Origin: Paracraurococcus sp042666655
GTDB lineage: Bacteria > Pseudomonadota > Alphaproteobacteria > Acetobacterales > Acetobacteraceae
Assembly: GCF_042666655.1 (NCBI RefSeq)
Contig: NZ_JBHTDE010000006.1
Coordinates: 62,001 to 126,000, forward strand
Direction of reading: 5' to 3'
Length of the DNA stretch: 64,000 nt
Below the pieces are notes generated by a model. That model was given only the letters and a program-made list of their open reading frames with translations. It was not told the origin of the DNA and ran no database searches. The translations under genes were made by a program, and so were the position numbers. Shown here piece by piece: positions 15,808 to 24,061 of this stretch (within the stretch, counting starts at the first letter, position 1; each line of letters begins with the position of its first letter).

Positions 15808-16959
15808 CTACCGCAGCAGCACGGGCAGCATCGCGTCCAGCCGCATGCGGCCCTCGTCGGTCGCCACCAGATGGCCGGCCGCGCCCCATTCCAGGTAGCC
15901 TTCGTCGAGGCAGGCCGCGAGCATCGCCGGGTCCACCGCTTCCGCCAGCGTCTGCCCGCTGCGCGCCGCCAGCCGGGCCGGGTCGATCCCCTCGGCCAGG
16001 CGCAGCCCCATCAGCAGCGCCTCCCGCGCCCGGTCGCGCGGGCTCAGCGCCTCCTCCTCGGTCACCGCATGGCCGTCGCGCTCCACCCGCGCCAGCCATT
16101 CCTCCGGTGCGCGGTGGCGGCGGGCGGCCAGCAGCGCGCCGTCGAGCATCAGGCGTTGATGCGCGCCCGGCCCGATGCCGAGGTAGTCGCCATAGCGCCA
16201 GTAGACCAGGTTGTGCCGGCTGGCGGCGCCCGGCTTGGCATAGTTGGAGACCTCGTAGGGCGCCAGGCCGTAGCCTGCCGCCTCCTCTACCGTCGCCCAG
16301 TAGAGCCGCGCCGCCGCGTCATCGTCCGGCAGGGCGAAGGCGCCGCGGGCGTGCTCGGTGGCGAAGCGGGTGCCCGGCTCGATGGTCAGCTGATAGAGCG
16401 AGAGGTGGTCGGCGGCGAGCGCCAGCGCCTGCCGCACCTCGGCCCGCCAGGACGCCTCCGCCTGGCCCGGCCTGGCATAGATCAGGTCGAAGGACAGTCG
16501 GGGGAAGAGCCCGCGCGCCGCCTCCAGCGCGGCGATCGCCTGGGCCACGTCGTGCCTGCGGCCGAGGAAGCGCAGCGCCTCCGCATCCAGCGACTGCACG
16601 CCGAGCGAGAGGCGGTTGACCCCGGCCGCGCGGAAGGCGGCGAGCTTGGCCGCCTCGACGCTGGTCGGGTTGGCCTCGAGCGTGACCTCGAGGTCGTCCG
16701 GCGCGTCGAACAGGCGCCGTGCATCCGCGATCAGCGCCGCGGCGGTCTCCGGGTCCATCAGGCTCGGCGTGCCGCCGCCGAAGAAGATGCTGGCCAGCGG
16801 GCGCCGCCCCGCGCGTCCTGCCTCCCGCGCCAGCTCCCGCCGCAGGGCGTCGCGCCAGCGGCCCTGGTCGATGCGGTCGCGCACATGGCTGTTGAAGTCG
16901 CAGTACGGGCATTTCGACGCGCAGAAAGGCCAGTGCAGGTAGAGGGCGAGGGGTTCCAT
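15808..16959 (-). CDS. hemW: HemW-type radical SAM haem chaperone
   Basis: This 383-residue protein is of the HemN/HemW radical-SAM family. The [4Fe-4S] motif CASKCPYC gives Cys13, Cys17 and Cys20 (CxxxCxxC). It is followed by SIFFGGGTPSLM and NPTS, which bind SAM. It lacks the extra cysteine just after the cluster motif and the longer N-terminus of true coproporphyrinogen III dehydrogenase (HemN), so HemW (haem chaperone) is the better call. I chose the ATG at 16959 because the sequence begins MEPLALYLHWPFC, as in relatives. It is divergent from the MAPEG gene by 43 bp. Confidence 0.9.
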   Translation of the reverse strand: MEPLALYLHWPFCASKCPYCDFNSHVRDRIDQGRWRDALRRELAREAGRAGRRPLASIFFGGGTPSLMDPETAAALIADARRLFDAPDDLEVTLEANPTSVEAAKLAAFRAAGVNRLSLGVQSLDAEALRFLGRRHDVAQAIAALEAARGLFPRLSFDLIYARPGQAEASWRAEVRQALALAADHLSLYQLTIEPGTRFATEHARGAFALPDDDAAARLYWATVEEAAGYGLAPYEVSNYAKPGAASRHNLVYWRYGDYLGIGPGAHQRLMLDGALLAARRHRAPEEWLARVERDGHAVTEEEALSPRDRAREALLMGLRLAEGIDPARLAARSGQTLAEAVDPAMLAACLDEGYLEWGAAGHLVATDEGRMRLDAMLPVLLR

Positions 16960-17002
16960 CCCGTGCGATATAGGCCTTCCTGCCGCCTCGGAGCACCCGC
17001 AT

Positions 17003-17401
17003 ATGCCCCTGCCCGCCACCGCCCGCTATGCCGCCCTGCTGGCGGCGCTGTTCCTGGCCCTGTCCCTGCGGGTCGTGCAGCTGCGGTATCGCTACCGCGT
17101 CGCCCTCGGCGCGCCGCACCGGCTGGTCGAGCGCGCGGTGCGGGCGCATGGCAATTGGGCCGAATATGTCCCCTTCGCCCTGGTGCTGCTGGGCCTGCTG
17201 GAAGGCATGGGGCTGCCGTCCTGGGGCGTGCATGCGCTGGGCAGCGCGCTGCTGGCGGGCCGCCTGCTGCATGCCTGGGGCATCAGCCGGGAGCCCGAGG
17301 TGCTGCGCTTCCGCTCCGCCGGCATGGCGCTGACCTTCACGGTCGTTGGCGTCGGCGCGGCGGCGCTGCTCGGCCTCGTCCTGGCGGATGCGCTGGGCTA
17401 G
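17003..17401 (+). CDS. MAPEG family membrane protein
   Basis: This 132-residue protein has four predicted membrane helices. It carries the MAPEG core RAHGNWAEYVPFALVLLGLLE (R-x-H-x-N-x-x-E-x-x-P pattern around residues 47-57) and the C-terminal LHAWGISR motif. Eukaryotic relatives are membrane glutathione transferases and leukotriene synthases; bacterial members such as E. coli YecN have no proven role. It is followed 32 bp downstream by the rhodanese gene on the same strand, so the two may be co-transcribed. Confidence 0.9.
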   Translation: MPLPATARYAALLAALFLALSLRVVQLRYRYRVALGAPHRLVERAVRAHGNWAEYVPFALVLLGLLEGMGLPSWGVHALGSALLAGRLLHAWGISREPEVLRFRSAGMALTFTVVGVGAAALLGLVLADALG

Positions 17402-17433
17402 GCTCCGTCCTTCAACACCAGGGAGGAAGACCG

Positions 17434-17811
17434 ATGCCGACCACCGTCAAGGAGCTGGTTGCCGCGGCGAACGCCGCCGTGCCGCGCATCTCGGCCGCCG
17501 ATGCCCGCGCGCTGCATGCCAAGGGCGAGGCGGTCTTCATCGACCTGCGCGAGCCGCCGGAACTGGCCGCCTCGGGCACCGTCCCGGGCGCCCTGCCGAT
17601 CCCGCGCGGGCTGCTGGAATTCCGCGCCGACCCGGAGAGCCCGGACCGCAACCCGGCCTTCCAGAAGCCGGTGGTGATCACCTATTGCGCTTCCGGCGGC
17701 CGCGCCGCGCTGGCCGGCAAGCTGCTGCAGGACCTCGGCTACAAGGACGTCCGCAACCTCGGCGGCTTCAAGGACTGGGTCGAGGCCGGGGGCGAGGTGG
17801 CGAAGGCCTGA
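17434..17811 (+). CDS. Single-domain rhodanese-like protein
   Basis: This 125-residue cytoplasmic rhodanese-domain protein carries a CxxGxR-type active loop (CASGGR, Cys85), which takes up a persulfide sulfur. The FIDLREPPE segment (35-43) and the GGFKDWVEAGG ending are family-typical. It starts at the ATG at 17434, seven bases after a strong GGGAGGAAGA ribosome-binding site. It probably acts as a sulfurtransferase, but the donor and acceptor are unknown. Confidence 0.9.
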   Translation: MPTTVKELVAAANAAVPRISAADARALHAKGEAVFIDLREPPELAASGTVPGALPIPRGLLEFRADPESPDRNPAFQKPVVITYCASGGRAALAGKLLQDLGYKDVRNLGGFKDWVEAGGEVAKA

Positions 17812-17838
17812 CGGCAGGGCGGCGCTTCGGGCCGGCGA

Positions 17839-18615
17839 TCAGCGCGCGGAGCAGGCGGGTCCTGGGGTCGCTGCGGCCGGCTTGATGCCAACCCGGCTGC
17901 CGGCCGCACCGACCTGCCAGAAGACGCTGCGCAGCCTGAGATCGAGGGTTTCCGGTGCATCGATCCGGCCATCCTCGATCGACTGCGCGAGGCGGAGGAG
18001 CCAGGTCGTCACGAAGGGTGGGGCCATTCCCTGCAGCTGGATGACCTTGTCGGTGACCTGCGGCTCACCCGCGCCAAGGGGCTGTGCCGTCGCCACGACA
18101 TGAACGCGGGTCATGTTCGGCTGCGGGACGCGCTGGCGCAGCAGTTCATGGGCCAGGGCCACGTCGATGTACCGGCTGGTGCCGCGCGGCATGTCCAGGC
18201 GCGTCGGCAGGACAAAGAGCGCGGTGGCCGGGCGGTCCTTTGCCGCCTGGCTGAGAACTCCGCCGGGACCGGCGGACAGCAGCCGGGCGCAGTGGAAGCG
18301 GGCGATCTCGCCAAGGGTCGAGTCGTCGACCATGCGTCCGGGCAGGATATGAACGTGGAGCCCATAGCCGGACGGCGCGACCGGATGCGAAACGGTGATT
18401 TCGCCGCCCCGCGTGGCAAGGCTCGCCTGGCCGGTGACGGCGCCAAGCGCCGCGCCGGCTATGGCTCCCGAGCCGTGTCGGCCGCTCAGGATCCCCGCCA
18501 GCGTCTCAGCGGCAGTCCCACCGGGCGGATTCGCGGCAGGGACATCCTGCGGCGCGCAAGTGCTGAGCAGCAGCAATGCGAGCCGGGCCGCCGGCCTGGA
18601 CTTGCCGATGGTCAC
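17839..18615 (-). CDS. Hypothetical lipoprotein
   Basis: This is a predicted 258-residue lipoprotein. The N-terminus VTIGKSRPAARLALLLLSTCAPQ is a lipoprotein signal with a lipobox ending in Cys21. A glycine-rich stretch SGAIAGAALGAVTGQ resembles glycine-zipper segments of outer-membrane lipoproteins. I recognise no family for the rest, which is a mixed alpha/beta region. The start is GTG at 18613-18615, overlapping the stop of the upstream small membrane protein gene (GTGA). Local base composition is slightly less GC-rich and codon use less extreme than in neighbours, so recent acquisition is possible. Confidence 0.65.
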   Translation of the reverse strand: MTIGKSRPAARLALLLLSTCAPQDVPAANPPGGTAAETLAGILSGRHGSGAIAGAALGAVTGQASLATRGGEITVSHPVAPSGYGLHVHILPGRMVDDSTLGEIARFHCARLLSAGPGGVLSQAAKDRPATALFVLPTRLDMPRGTSRYIDVALAHELLRQRVPQPNMTRVHVVATAQPLGAGEPQVTDKVIQLQGMAPPFVTTWLLRLAQSIEDGRIDAPETLDLRLRSVFWQVGAAGSRVGIKPAAATPGPACSAR

Positions 18616-18809
18616 GGCGAACGGTCCGTCCTGCCCGGCCCGAACAGCCATTTGCCGAACAGCAGGCAGGCCCAGGCCAGGACGGCGACGGTGATGAAGA
18701 CGCCGGCTGTCTCGTTCGACAGGCCGAACTCGCCCACCGCCGCCATGTAGGCGACCGTCGCGCAGAGCGCCACAATCAGGGCCAGGACGGGCGCCTCTGC
18801 GAGTACCAT
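18612..18809 (-). CDS. Small membrane protein, two predicted helices
   Basis: This 65-residue protein has two hydrophobic segments (APVLALIVALCATVAYMAAV and AGVFITVAVLAWACLLFGKW), separated by a short polar loop, and a charged C-terminus. I recognise no family. It sits directly before the lipoprotein gene with a GTGA overlap, which makes it likely to be expressed and suggests that the two proteins act together at the envelope. Confidence 0.6.
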   Translation of the reverse strand: MVLAEAPVLALIVALCATVAYMAAVGEFGLSNETAGVFITVAVLAWACLLFGKWLFGPGRTDRSP

Positions 18810-18872
18810 AGCCGCGTCGACGGTGACGGCAGGTGTCGAGGACGCGCTATAGCCGAAGCGGAATGGGAAGCC

Positions 18873-19976
18873 CTAGCGCTGCAGCTGGCTCACCAGCCGG
18901 AAACGCTGCACCCGCTTGCCCGTATCCACCTCGGTCGTGAAGACGTTGCCGCGGCTGTCGACCGCCATGTTGTGCACCCAGTGGAATTCGCCGGCATTGC
19001 GGCCGTTGCGCCCGAACCGGCCCAGCAGGGCGCCGCCGCCGCGTTCGAGCAACCACACCACGTTGTTCGACCCATCGGCCGCCAGCAGCACCGATTGCGT
19101 CGGGTCCGGCAGGAAATCCATGTCCCAGACCGAGCCGCTGCCGAGCGTGTCCGGCGCGACGATGAATTCGCGCATGAAGGTGCCGTCCTTGCGGAAGACC
19201 TGGATGCGGTCGTTGGCGCGGTCGCACACGTACAGCAGGCCGTCTTTCGCCAGCCGCACGCAATGCACGGGGTTCCGGAAGAACCGCGCCGGGCTGGTCG
19301 CGGAGGCGCCGGGCTCGTAGGCCGGCAGCTTGTCATCGGCCGGCGGCTTCTCGCCATAGGCGCCCCAATGCCGCTTGTAGGCGCCGGTCTCGGCATCGAA
19401 GACGATGACGCGGCGGTTGCCGTAGCCGTCGGCCACATAGATCTCGTTGGTCGCCGGATCGACCTCGACATCCGCCGGCCGGCCGAGCCGGTCCGGGTCG
19501 TTGCTGCCGCCGGTCTCGCCCTTGCGGCCGATCTGCAGCAGGAAGCGCCCCTCGCGGGTGAATTTCAGCAGCACATGGTCGTTGGCGCCGTTGCCGGCGA
19601 TCCAGACATTGTCCTTGTGGTCCACATGGATGCCGTGCTCGTTCTCCGGCCAGGACGGGTGGTGGCCGGGCCCGCCCCAGGCCTGCACGACGTTGCCATC
19701 CTCGTCGAATTCGATGACCGAGGGCGCCGGGATGCAGCATTCGCTCAAAGGCGGCGTCGCCGCGGCGCCGCGCTCGTCCGCCGTCATGGTGCGCGGGCGG
19801 TGGATGACCCAGACATGGTCGCGCGCATCGGTGGCGACGCCGGCCGCCTGGCCGATGCCCCAGCGGTTGGGCAGCGGCTTCGGCCAGGCGGGATCGACCT
19901 GGTAGGCCGGCGCCTGCGCCGCTGCGGGCAGCGCGAAAGCCAGCAGCAGGCCGAGCGCGAGAAGGGCGCGACGCAT
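18873..19976 (-). CDS. NHL-repeat (six-bladed beta-propeller) secreted protein
   Basis: This 367-residue exported protein has a classical signal peptide (MRRALLALGLLLAFALPAAAQ). The rest consists of NHL-type beta-propeller repeats. Recurring cores are GVATDARDHVWVIHR, GIHVDHKDNVWIAGN, DVEVDPATNEIYVADGYGNRRV, CVRLAKDGLLYVCDRANDRIQVF and NMAVDSRGNVFTTEV, at intervals of roughly 50-60 residues. Such propellers bind ligands or act as lyases (peptidyl-alpha-hydroxyglycine lyase branch) or lactonases; which applies here is unclear. The start at 19976 was chosen because of the signal peptide; upstream residues in frame are not conserved in character. Confidence 0.85.
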   Translation of the reverse strand: MRRALLALGLLLAFALPAAAQAPAYQVDPAWPKPLPNRWGIGQAAGVATDARDHVWVIHRPRTMTADERGAAATPPLSECCIPAPSVIEFDEDGNVVQAWGGPGHHPSWPENEHGIHVDHKDNVWIAGNGANDHVLLKFTREGRFLLQIGRKGETGGSNDPDRLGRPADVEVDPATNEIYVADGYGNRRVIVFDAETGAYKRHWGAYGEKPPADDKLPAYEPGASATSPARFFRNPVHCVRLAKDGLLYVCDRANDRIQVFRKDGTFMREFIVAPDTLGSGSVWDMDFLPDPTQSVLLAADGSNNVVWLLERGGGALLGRFGRNGRNAGEFHWVHNMAVDSRGNVFTTEVDTGKRVQRFRLVSQLQR

Positions 19977-20031
19977 GGGGTTTCCTCCGGTCTTTGCCGA
20001 AGCCTCCGCCTGCCTGCGCCGACCCGTCAAG

Positions 20032-20985
20032 CTACTGCGGCACGATCCCCGCCTTGCGCGCCGCCTCGCCCCACTTCTTCATCTCGCTCTCGGTGAAGGC
20101 GCGGATCTGGGCCGGGGTCGAGGTCACCACCTCGGCCCCCAGCAGCCGGTGCTTCTCGACCACTTCCGGCCGCTTCAGCGCCGCGACGCAGTCGGCGTTC
20201 AGCTTGGCCAGCACCGCCTCGGGCAGCCCGGCCGGGGCGAACACCATGCCCCAGGTCGCCGCCTCGAACCCGGCCAGCGTCTCGCTCACCGTCGGCACGT
20301 CGGGCAGCTGCGGCGCGCGCTTCGCCCCCGTGGTCGCCAAGGCCTTGAGGGCGCCGGACTGGATATGCGGCAGTGCCGCCGGGACGGTGTCGAACATGAT
20401 GTCGACGCGCCCGGCCATCAGGTCCGGATGCGCCTGGGTGCTGCCGCGATAGGGGACATAGGCGAGCTCGGTCCCGGTCTGCTGGCCGAACAGCACCGGG
20501 GCCAGCCGCACCACGCCGCCGGTGCCGGCGAAGGTGACGCCCGGGTTCTTCTTCGCGTGCGCGATCAGCTCCGCCACCGTGCCGGGCCCGAAGCCCTTGG
20601 CGGCACAGACCACCAGCGGGGTCGAGGTGGTCTGGGTGACGAAGGTGAAGTCGCGCAGCGTGTCGAAGGGCAGCTTGTAGTAGGCCGGGTTCACCGGATG
20701 ACCGACCGAGACCAGTCCCAGCGTATGGCCGTCCGGCGCGGCGCGGGCGATGACCTCGGTGCCGATCACGCCGTCGGCGCCGGCGCGGTTCTCGACCGGC
20801 ACCGGCTGGCCCCAGCCCGCCGCCAGCGGCTCCGCCATCAGCCGCGCGGTGATGTCGGACACCCCGCCCGGCGTATAGGGGACGACGATGCGCACCGGCC
20901 GGTTCGGGAAGGCGGCCTGCGCCCCGGCCCGGGTGGCGAGCAGCAGGGCGGGCGCGGCCAGGGCCGCGCGGCGGGTAATGGTCAT
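20032..20985 (-). CDS. Bug-family substrate-binding protein
   Basis: This 317-residue periplasmic Bug/TctC-type receptor has the signal TRRAALAAPALLLATRAGAQ and the mature start FPNRPVRIVVPYTPGGVSDI. The PYTPGG loop, the ENRAGADGVIGTE segment and APDGHTLG motif are diagnostic. It is divergent from another Bug gene at 21145, leaving about 160 bp of shared upstream DNA. No transporter membrane genes are adjacent. The open frame continues upstream for more than 1 kb, but that part is antisense to the neighbour. Confidence 0.9.
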   Translation of the reverse strand: MTITRRAALAAPALLLATRAGAQAAFPNRPVRIVVPYTPGGVSDITARLMAEPLAAGWGQPVPVENRAGADGVIGTEVIARAAPDGHTLGLVSVGHPVNPAYYKLPFDTLRDFTFVTQTTSTPLVVCAAKGFGPGTVAELIAHAKKNPGVTFAGTGGVVRLAPVLFGQQTGTELAYVPYRGSTQAHPDLMAGRVDIMFDTVPAALPHIQSGALKALATTGAKRAPQLPDVPTVSETLAGFEAATWGMVFAPAGLPEAVLAKLNADCVAALKRPEVVEKHRLLGAEVVTSTPAQIRAFTESEMKKWGEAARKAGIVPQ

Positions 20986-21144
20986 GCTTGTTCCTCCCCA
21001 GGATGGCATTGCCGTCATCCTGCCCCGGCCGGACGCCCCGGGCCAGCCGCACGCGGGGTTGCGACTGTGTGACGGCCGCCGGGTCTGGTATCCGCCGGCA
21101 GCCGCGGCCGATCCAGCCGGCGGCCCATCCGGGAGGCGACGCGC

Positions 21145-22122
21145 ATGACCCAGACCTTCACCCGCCGTGCCGCCCTGGCGCTCGGCGCCGGCGGCCTCGC
21201 CGCGCCCGCCCTGGCGCAGGCGCCATGGCCGAGCCGCCCGATCACCCTGGTCGTCGGCTTCCCGCCCGGCGGGCAGACCGACTTTGCCGCCCGCGTGCTG
21301 CAGAACGGCCTGCAGCAGGCGCTCGGCCAGCCGGTGGTCATCGACAACCGCGGCGGCGCCGGCGGCAACCTCGGCACCGAGACGGTGATGCGGGCCAGGC
21401 CCGACGGCTACACGCTGCTGGTCGGCAATGCCAACCCGCTGGTCATCAACCCGCACACCATGCCCTCGATGAGCTTCAACCCGCTCGAGCTCGAGCCGAT
21501 CGGGATGATGCTGCAGAGCGGGCTGATCTTCTGCACGCATCCCTCGGTCCCCGCCAGGACCGTCGCCGAATTCGCCGCCTGGGCGAAGGTGAAGAAGGGC
21601 GATGTCGATTACGGCTCGGCCAGCGCCGGCAGCCTGTCCCATGTCGCGATGGAGCTGTTCCGCGCCCGCATCGGCGGGCCGGAGATGACCCATGTGCCCT
21701 ACCGCGGCAGTGGCCCGGCGATGCAGGACTTCATCGCCGGCCGCTTCCAGATCATGGCCGACGGCGCCAGCGTGGTGGCGCCCTTCGTCCAGGCGAAGCA
21801 GCTCAACGGGCTGCTGGTCACGACCGCCGAGCGCATCCCGGCTTTCCCCGACATCCCCACCGCGACCGAGCAGGGCTTGCAGGATTTCGTCGTGCTCGCC
21901 TGGATCGGCATGTTCGCGCCCAAGGGCACGCCGCGCGAGATCATCCAGCGCGCCAATGCCGCGGTGAACAAGGCCAGCCAGGATGAGGCGATCCGCCGCA
22001 ACATCACCAGCCGCGGCGACCAGCCGGGCGGCGGCACGGCGGAGCAGCTCGGCGAGACCATGCGCCGCGACCACGCCCGCTGGGGCGAGGTGGTGAAGGC
22101 CAACGCCATCCGGGCCGAATAG
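21145..22122 (+). CDS. Bug-family substrate-binding protein
   Basis: This 325-residue Bug receptor has a twin-arginine-like signal (TFTRRAALALGAGGLAAPALAQ). Mature motifs are WPSRPITLVVGFPPGGQTDF, DNRGGAGGNLGTE and RPDGYTLL. A GGGAGGCGACG ribosome-binding region precedes the ATG. It is followed by the ClC channel gene after only 4 bp. That neighbour is not a known partner of Bug proteins, so shared transcription does not imply shared function. Confidence 0.9.
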   Translation: MTQTFTRRAALALGAGGLAAPALAQAPWPSRPITLVVGFPPGGQTDFAARVLQNGLQQALGQPVVIDNRGGAGGNLGTETVMRARPDGYTLLVGNANPLVINPHTMPSMSFNPLELEPIGMMLQSGLIFCTHPSVPARTVAEFAAWAKVKKGDVDYGSASAGSLSHVAMELFRARIGGPEMTHVPYRGSGPAMQDFIAGRFQIMADGASVVAPFVQAKQLNGLLVTTAERIPAFPDIPTATEQGLQDFVVLAWIGMFAPKGTPREIIQRANAAVNKASQDEAIRRNITSRGDQPGGGTAEQLGETMRRDHARWGEVVKANAIRAE

Positions 22123-22126
22123 GCGG

Positions 22127-23905
22127 GTGCTGATCCGCCGCAGGCTGGTGCTGCTGCGCCGCCGGGCCCGCCGCGGCGTCGCGCTGCGCAGCTGGGTCCG
22201 CGGCAGCGAGGTGGCGATCGTCGCCCTCGCGGCGCTGACCGGCGCCGCGGTGGGGCTGCTGGCCTGGGGCATGGGGGCGGCGGCGCGCGGGCTGCACCTG
22301 GTGCTGTTCGGCCTTGAGGGGCAGGTCCGGCTGTCCGCCGCCAGCTTCATCCCCGGCTGGCGGCTGCTGCTGGTGCCGATGCTGGGCGGGCTCGCGCTCT
22401 ATGGGCTCAACCGCGCGCTGAAGCGCTGGCGGCCGCAGCCGCCGGTGGACCCGATCGAGGCCAATGCCCTGCATGGCGGACGGCTGTCGCTGACCGATGC
22501 GGCGGTGGTCGGCGTGCAGACCATCCTGTCGAACGGCGTCGGCGCCTCGGTCGGTCTTGAGGCCGGCTATGCCCAGGCCGGCGGGGGGATCGCCTCGCGC
22601 CTCGGCACCACCTTCGCGCTGCGGCGGGGCGACCTGCGCGTGCTGGTCGGCGCCGGCACCGCGGGCGCCATCGGCGCCGCCTTCGACGCGCCGTTGACCG
22701 GCGCCTTCTATGCCTTCGAGCTGGTGATCGGCACCTACAGCATCGGCGCGCTGTTCCCGGTGATCGCCTCCGCCGTCTCCGCCACCCTGGTCGCGCGGGC
22801 GCTGGAAGCCGGCACCTATGCGGTCGAATCCAGCGCGCCGAGCGTGGTCGACACCGAGCTCTACCCGCTGGCGCTCGGGCTCGGCGTCCTCTGCGGGCTG
22901 GGCGCCATCCTGCTGATGCGCGGCGTGGCGCTGACCGAGATGGCCTTGTCCCGCGCCATCCCGTCCACCGCGCTGCGGCTGATGCTGGGGGGGCTCTGCG
23001 TCGGCGGGCTGGCCACCGTCTCGACCGTCGCGCTGTCGGCCGGGCACGGCGCGCTGCACCTGGCCTTCGTGACCGAGACGCCGGCGCGGCTGGTGCTGCT
23101 GCTGATCGTGGTGAAGTCGCTGGCCTCCATGGTCTCGGTCGCCAGCGGCTTCCGGGGCGGGCTGTTCTTCGCCTCCCTGCTCATCGGCGCGCTGGGCGGC
23201 AAGCTGTTCGCCGCGCTGCTGGCGCTGGCGGTGCCGCCCGGGCCGGACCCGCTGGTGATGGCGATCGTGGGGATGAGCGCCTTCGGCGCCGCGGTGATCG
23301 GCGCGCCGCTGGCGATGACCTTCCTGGCGCTGGAGACGACGGGCAGCCTGGCCGTCACCGGCCTGGTGCTGGCCGCGGTCGCGGTGGCCGGGCTGCTCGT
23401 GCGGCGGCTGTTCGGCTATTCCTTCGCCACCTGGCGCTTCCACCTGCGCGGCGAGTCCATCCGTGGCGCGCACGACATCGGCTGGATCAACGACCTGACG
23501 GCGGGGCGGCTGATGCGGCGCGACCCGCGCAGCGTGCCGGCGACGATGCCGATGGAGGCCTTCCGCGCCGCCGTGCCGCTGGGCGCCGCGACGCAGGTGG
23601 TGCTGCTGGACGCGGACGGTCGCTATGCGGGCATGGTCGCGGTCGCCGAGGCGCATGCGGCGCCGCCGGAGACCGCGACGCTGGCGGCGCTGGCCCGGCA
23701 CGCCGACCGGGTGCTGCTGCCGCGCACCAATGCGCGCGACGCCATGGCGATCTTCGAGGCGGCGGAGGCGGAGGCGCTGGCCGTGGTGGACGGGCCGGAG
23801 AAGCGGGTGCTCGGGCTGCTGACGGAGGCGCATCTGCTGCGCCGCTATGGCGAGGAGGTGGCGAAGCGGCGGCGGGAGGAGACGGGGATGTCGACGGTGG
23901 GATGA
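22127..23905 (+). CDS. ClC-type chloride channel/transporter with C-terminal CBS-like region
   Basis: This 592-residue membrane protein belongs to the ClC family. Hydrophobic helices cover residues 25-430. The anion-selectivity motifs are recognisable but varied: NGVGASVGLEAGYAQ stands for the GREGP region and SGFRGGLFF for GxFxP. The region of the gating glutamate reads GLEAG, keeping Glu. A cytoplasmic tail (residues 450-592) has CBS-domain-like features (AATQVVLLDADGRYAGMVAV and AVVDGPEKRVLGLLTEAHLL). The assigned GTG start at 22127 has no convincing ribosome-binding site; a later start cannot be excluded. It ends 3 bp before repeat copy D. Confidence 0.85.
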   Translation: MLIRRRLVLLRRRARRGVALRSWVRGSEVAIVALAALTGAAVGLLAWGMGAAARGLHLVLFGLEGQVRLSAASFIPGWRLLLVPMLGGLALYGLNRALKRWRPQPPVDPIEANALHGGRLSLTDAAVVGVQTILSNGVGASVGLEAGYAQAGGGIASRLGTTFALRRGDLRVLVGAGTAGAIGAAFDAPLTGAFYAFELVIGTYSIGALFPVIASAVSATLVARALEAGTYAVESSAPSVVDTELYPLALGLGVLCGLGAILLMRGVALTEMALSRAIPSTALRLMLGGLCVGGLATVSTVALSAGHGALHLAFVTETPARLVLLLIVVKSLASMVSVASGFRGGLFFASLLIGALGGKLFAALLALAVPPGPDPLVMAIVGMSAFGAAVIGAPLAMTFLALETTGSLAVTGLVLAAVAVAGLLVRRLFGYSFATWRFHLRGESIRGAHDIGWINDLTAGRLMRRDPRSVPATMPMEAFRAAVPLGAATQVVLLDADGRYAGMVAVAEAHAAPPETATLAALARHADRVLLPRTNARDAMAIFEAAEAEALAVVDGPEKRVLGLLTEAHLLRRYGEEVAKRRREETGMSTVG

Positions 23906-23908
23906 AGG

Positions 23909-24061
23909 AAAAGGCCGGGGAGGAGGCATCCTCCCGCTGGACGCATGCGTCCAACCCTCCGCTATTTTCTGAGTTCGGCACTTGCCGCGCGGCGAGCATC
24001 AAACTCACGAAAAGGAAGGGAGGGGTTCTGGGTGGGACTACTTTTCCCTCCCCGACCTTGC
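23909..24061. repeat. Dispersed palindromic element, copy D (long form)
   Basis: Copy D is about 153 bp and fills the space between the convergent ClC and peptide-binding-protein stops. The central 10-mer GCCGCGCGGC is at 23984-23993. Within hairpin I it carries an extra perfect 14-bp palindrome GGACGCATGCGTCC (23939-23952), not found in other copies. Its right end CCCTCCCCGACCTTGC runs directly into the stop codon at 24062-24064. Confidence 0.82.

Noticed and set aside
14611..17433. A very long open frame on the plus strand opposite the flavin hydroxylase and hemW
   Set aside because: In GC-rich DNA the frame antisense to real genes often lacks stops. The translation is rich in Arg, Gly and Ala without domains, and the minus-strand genes have complete catalytic motifs.
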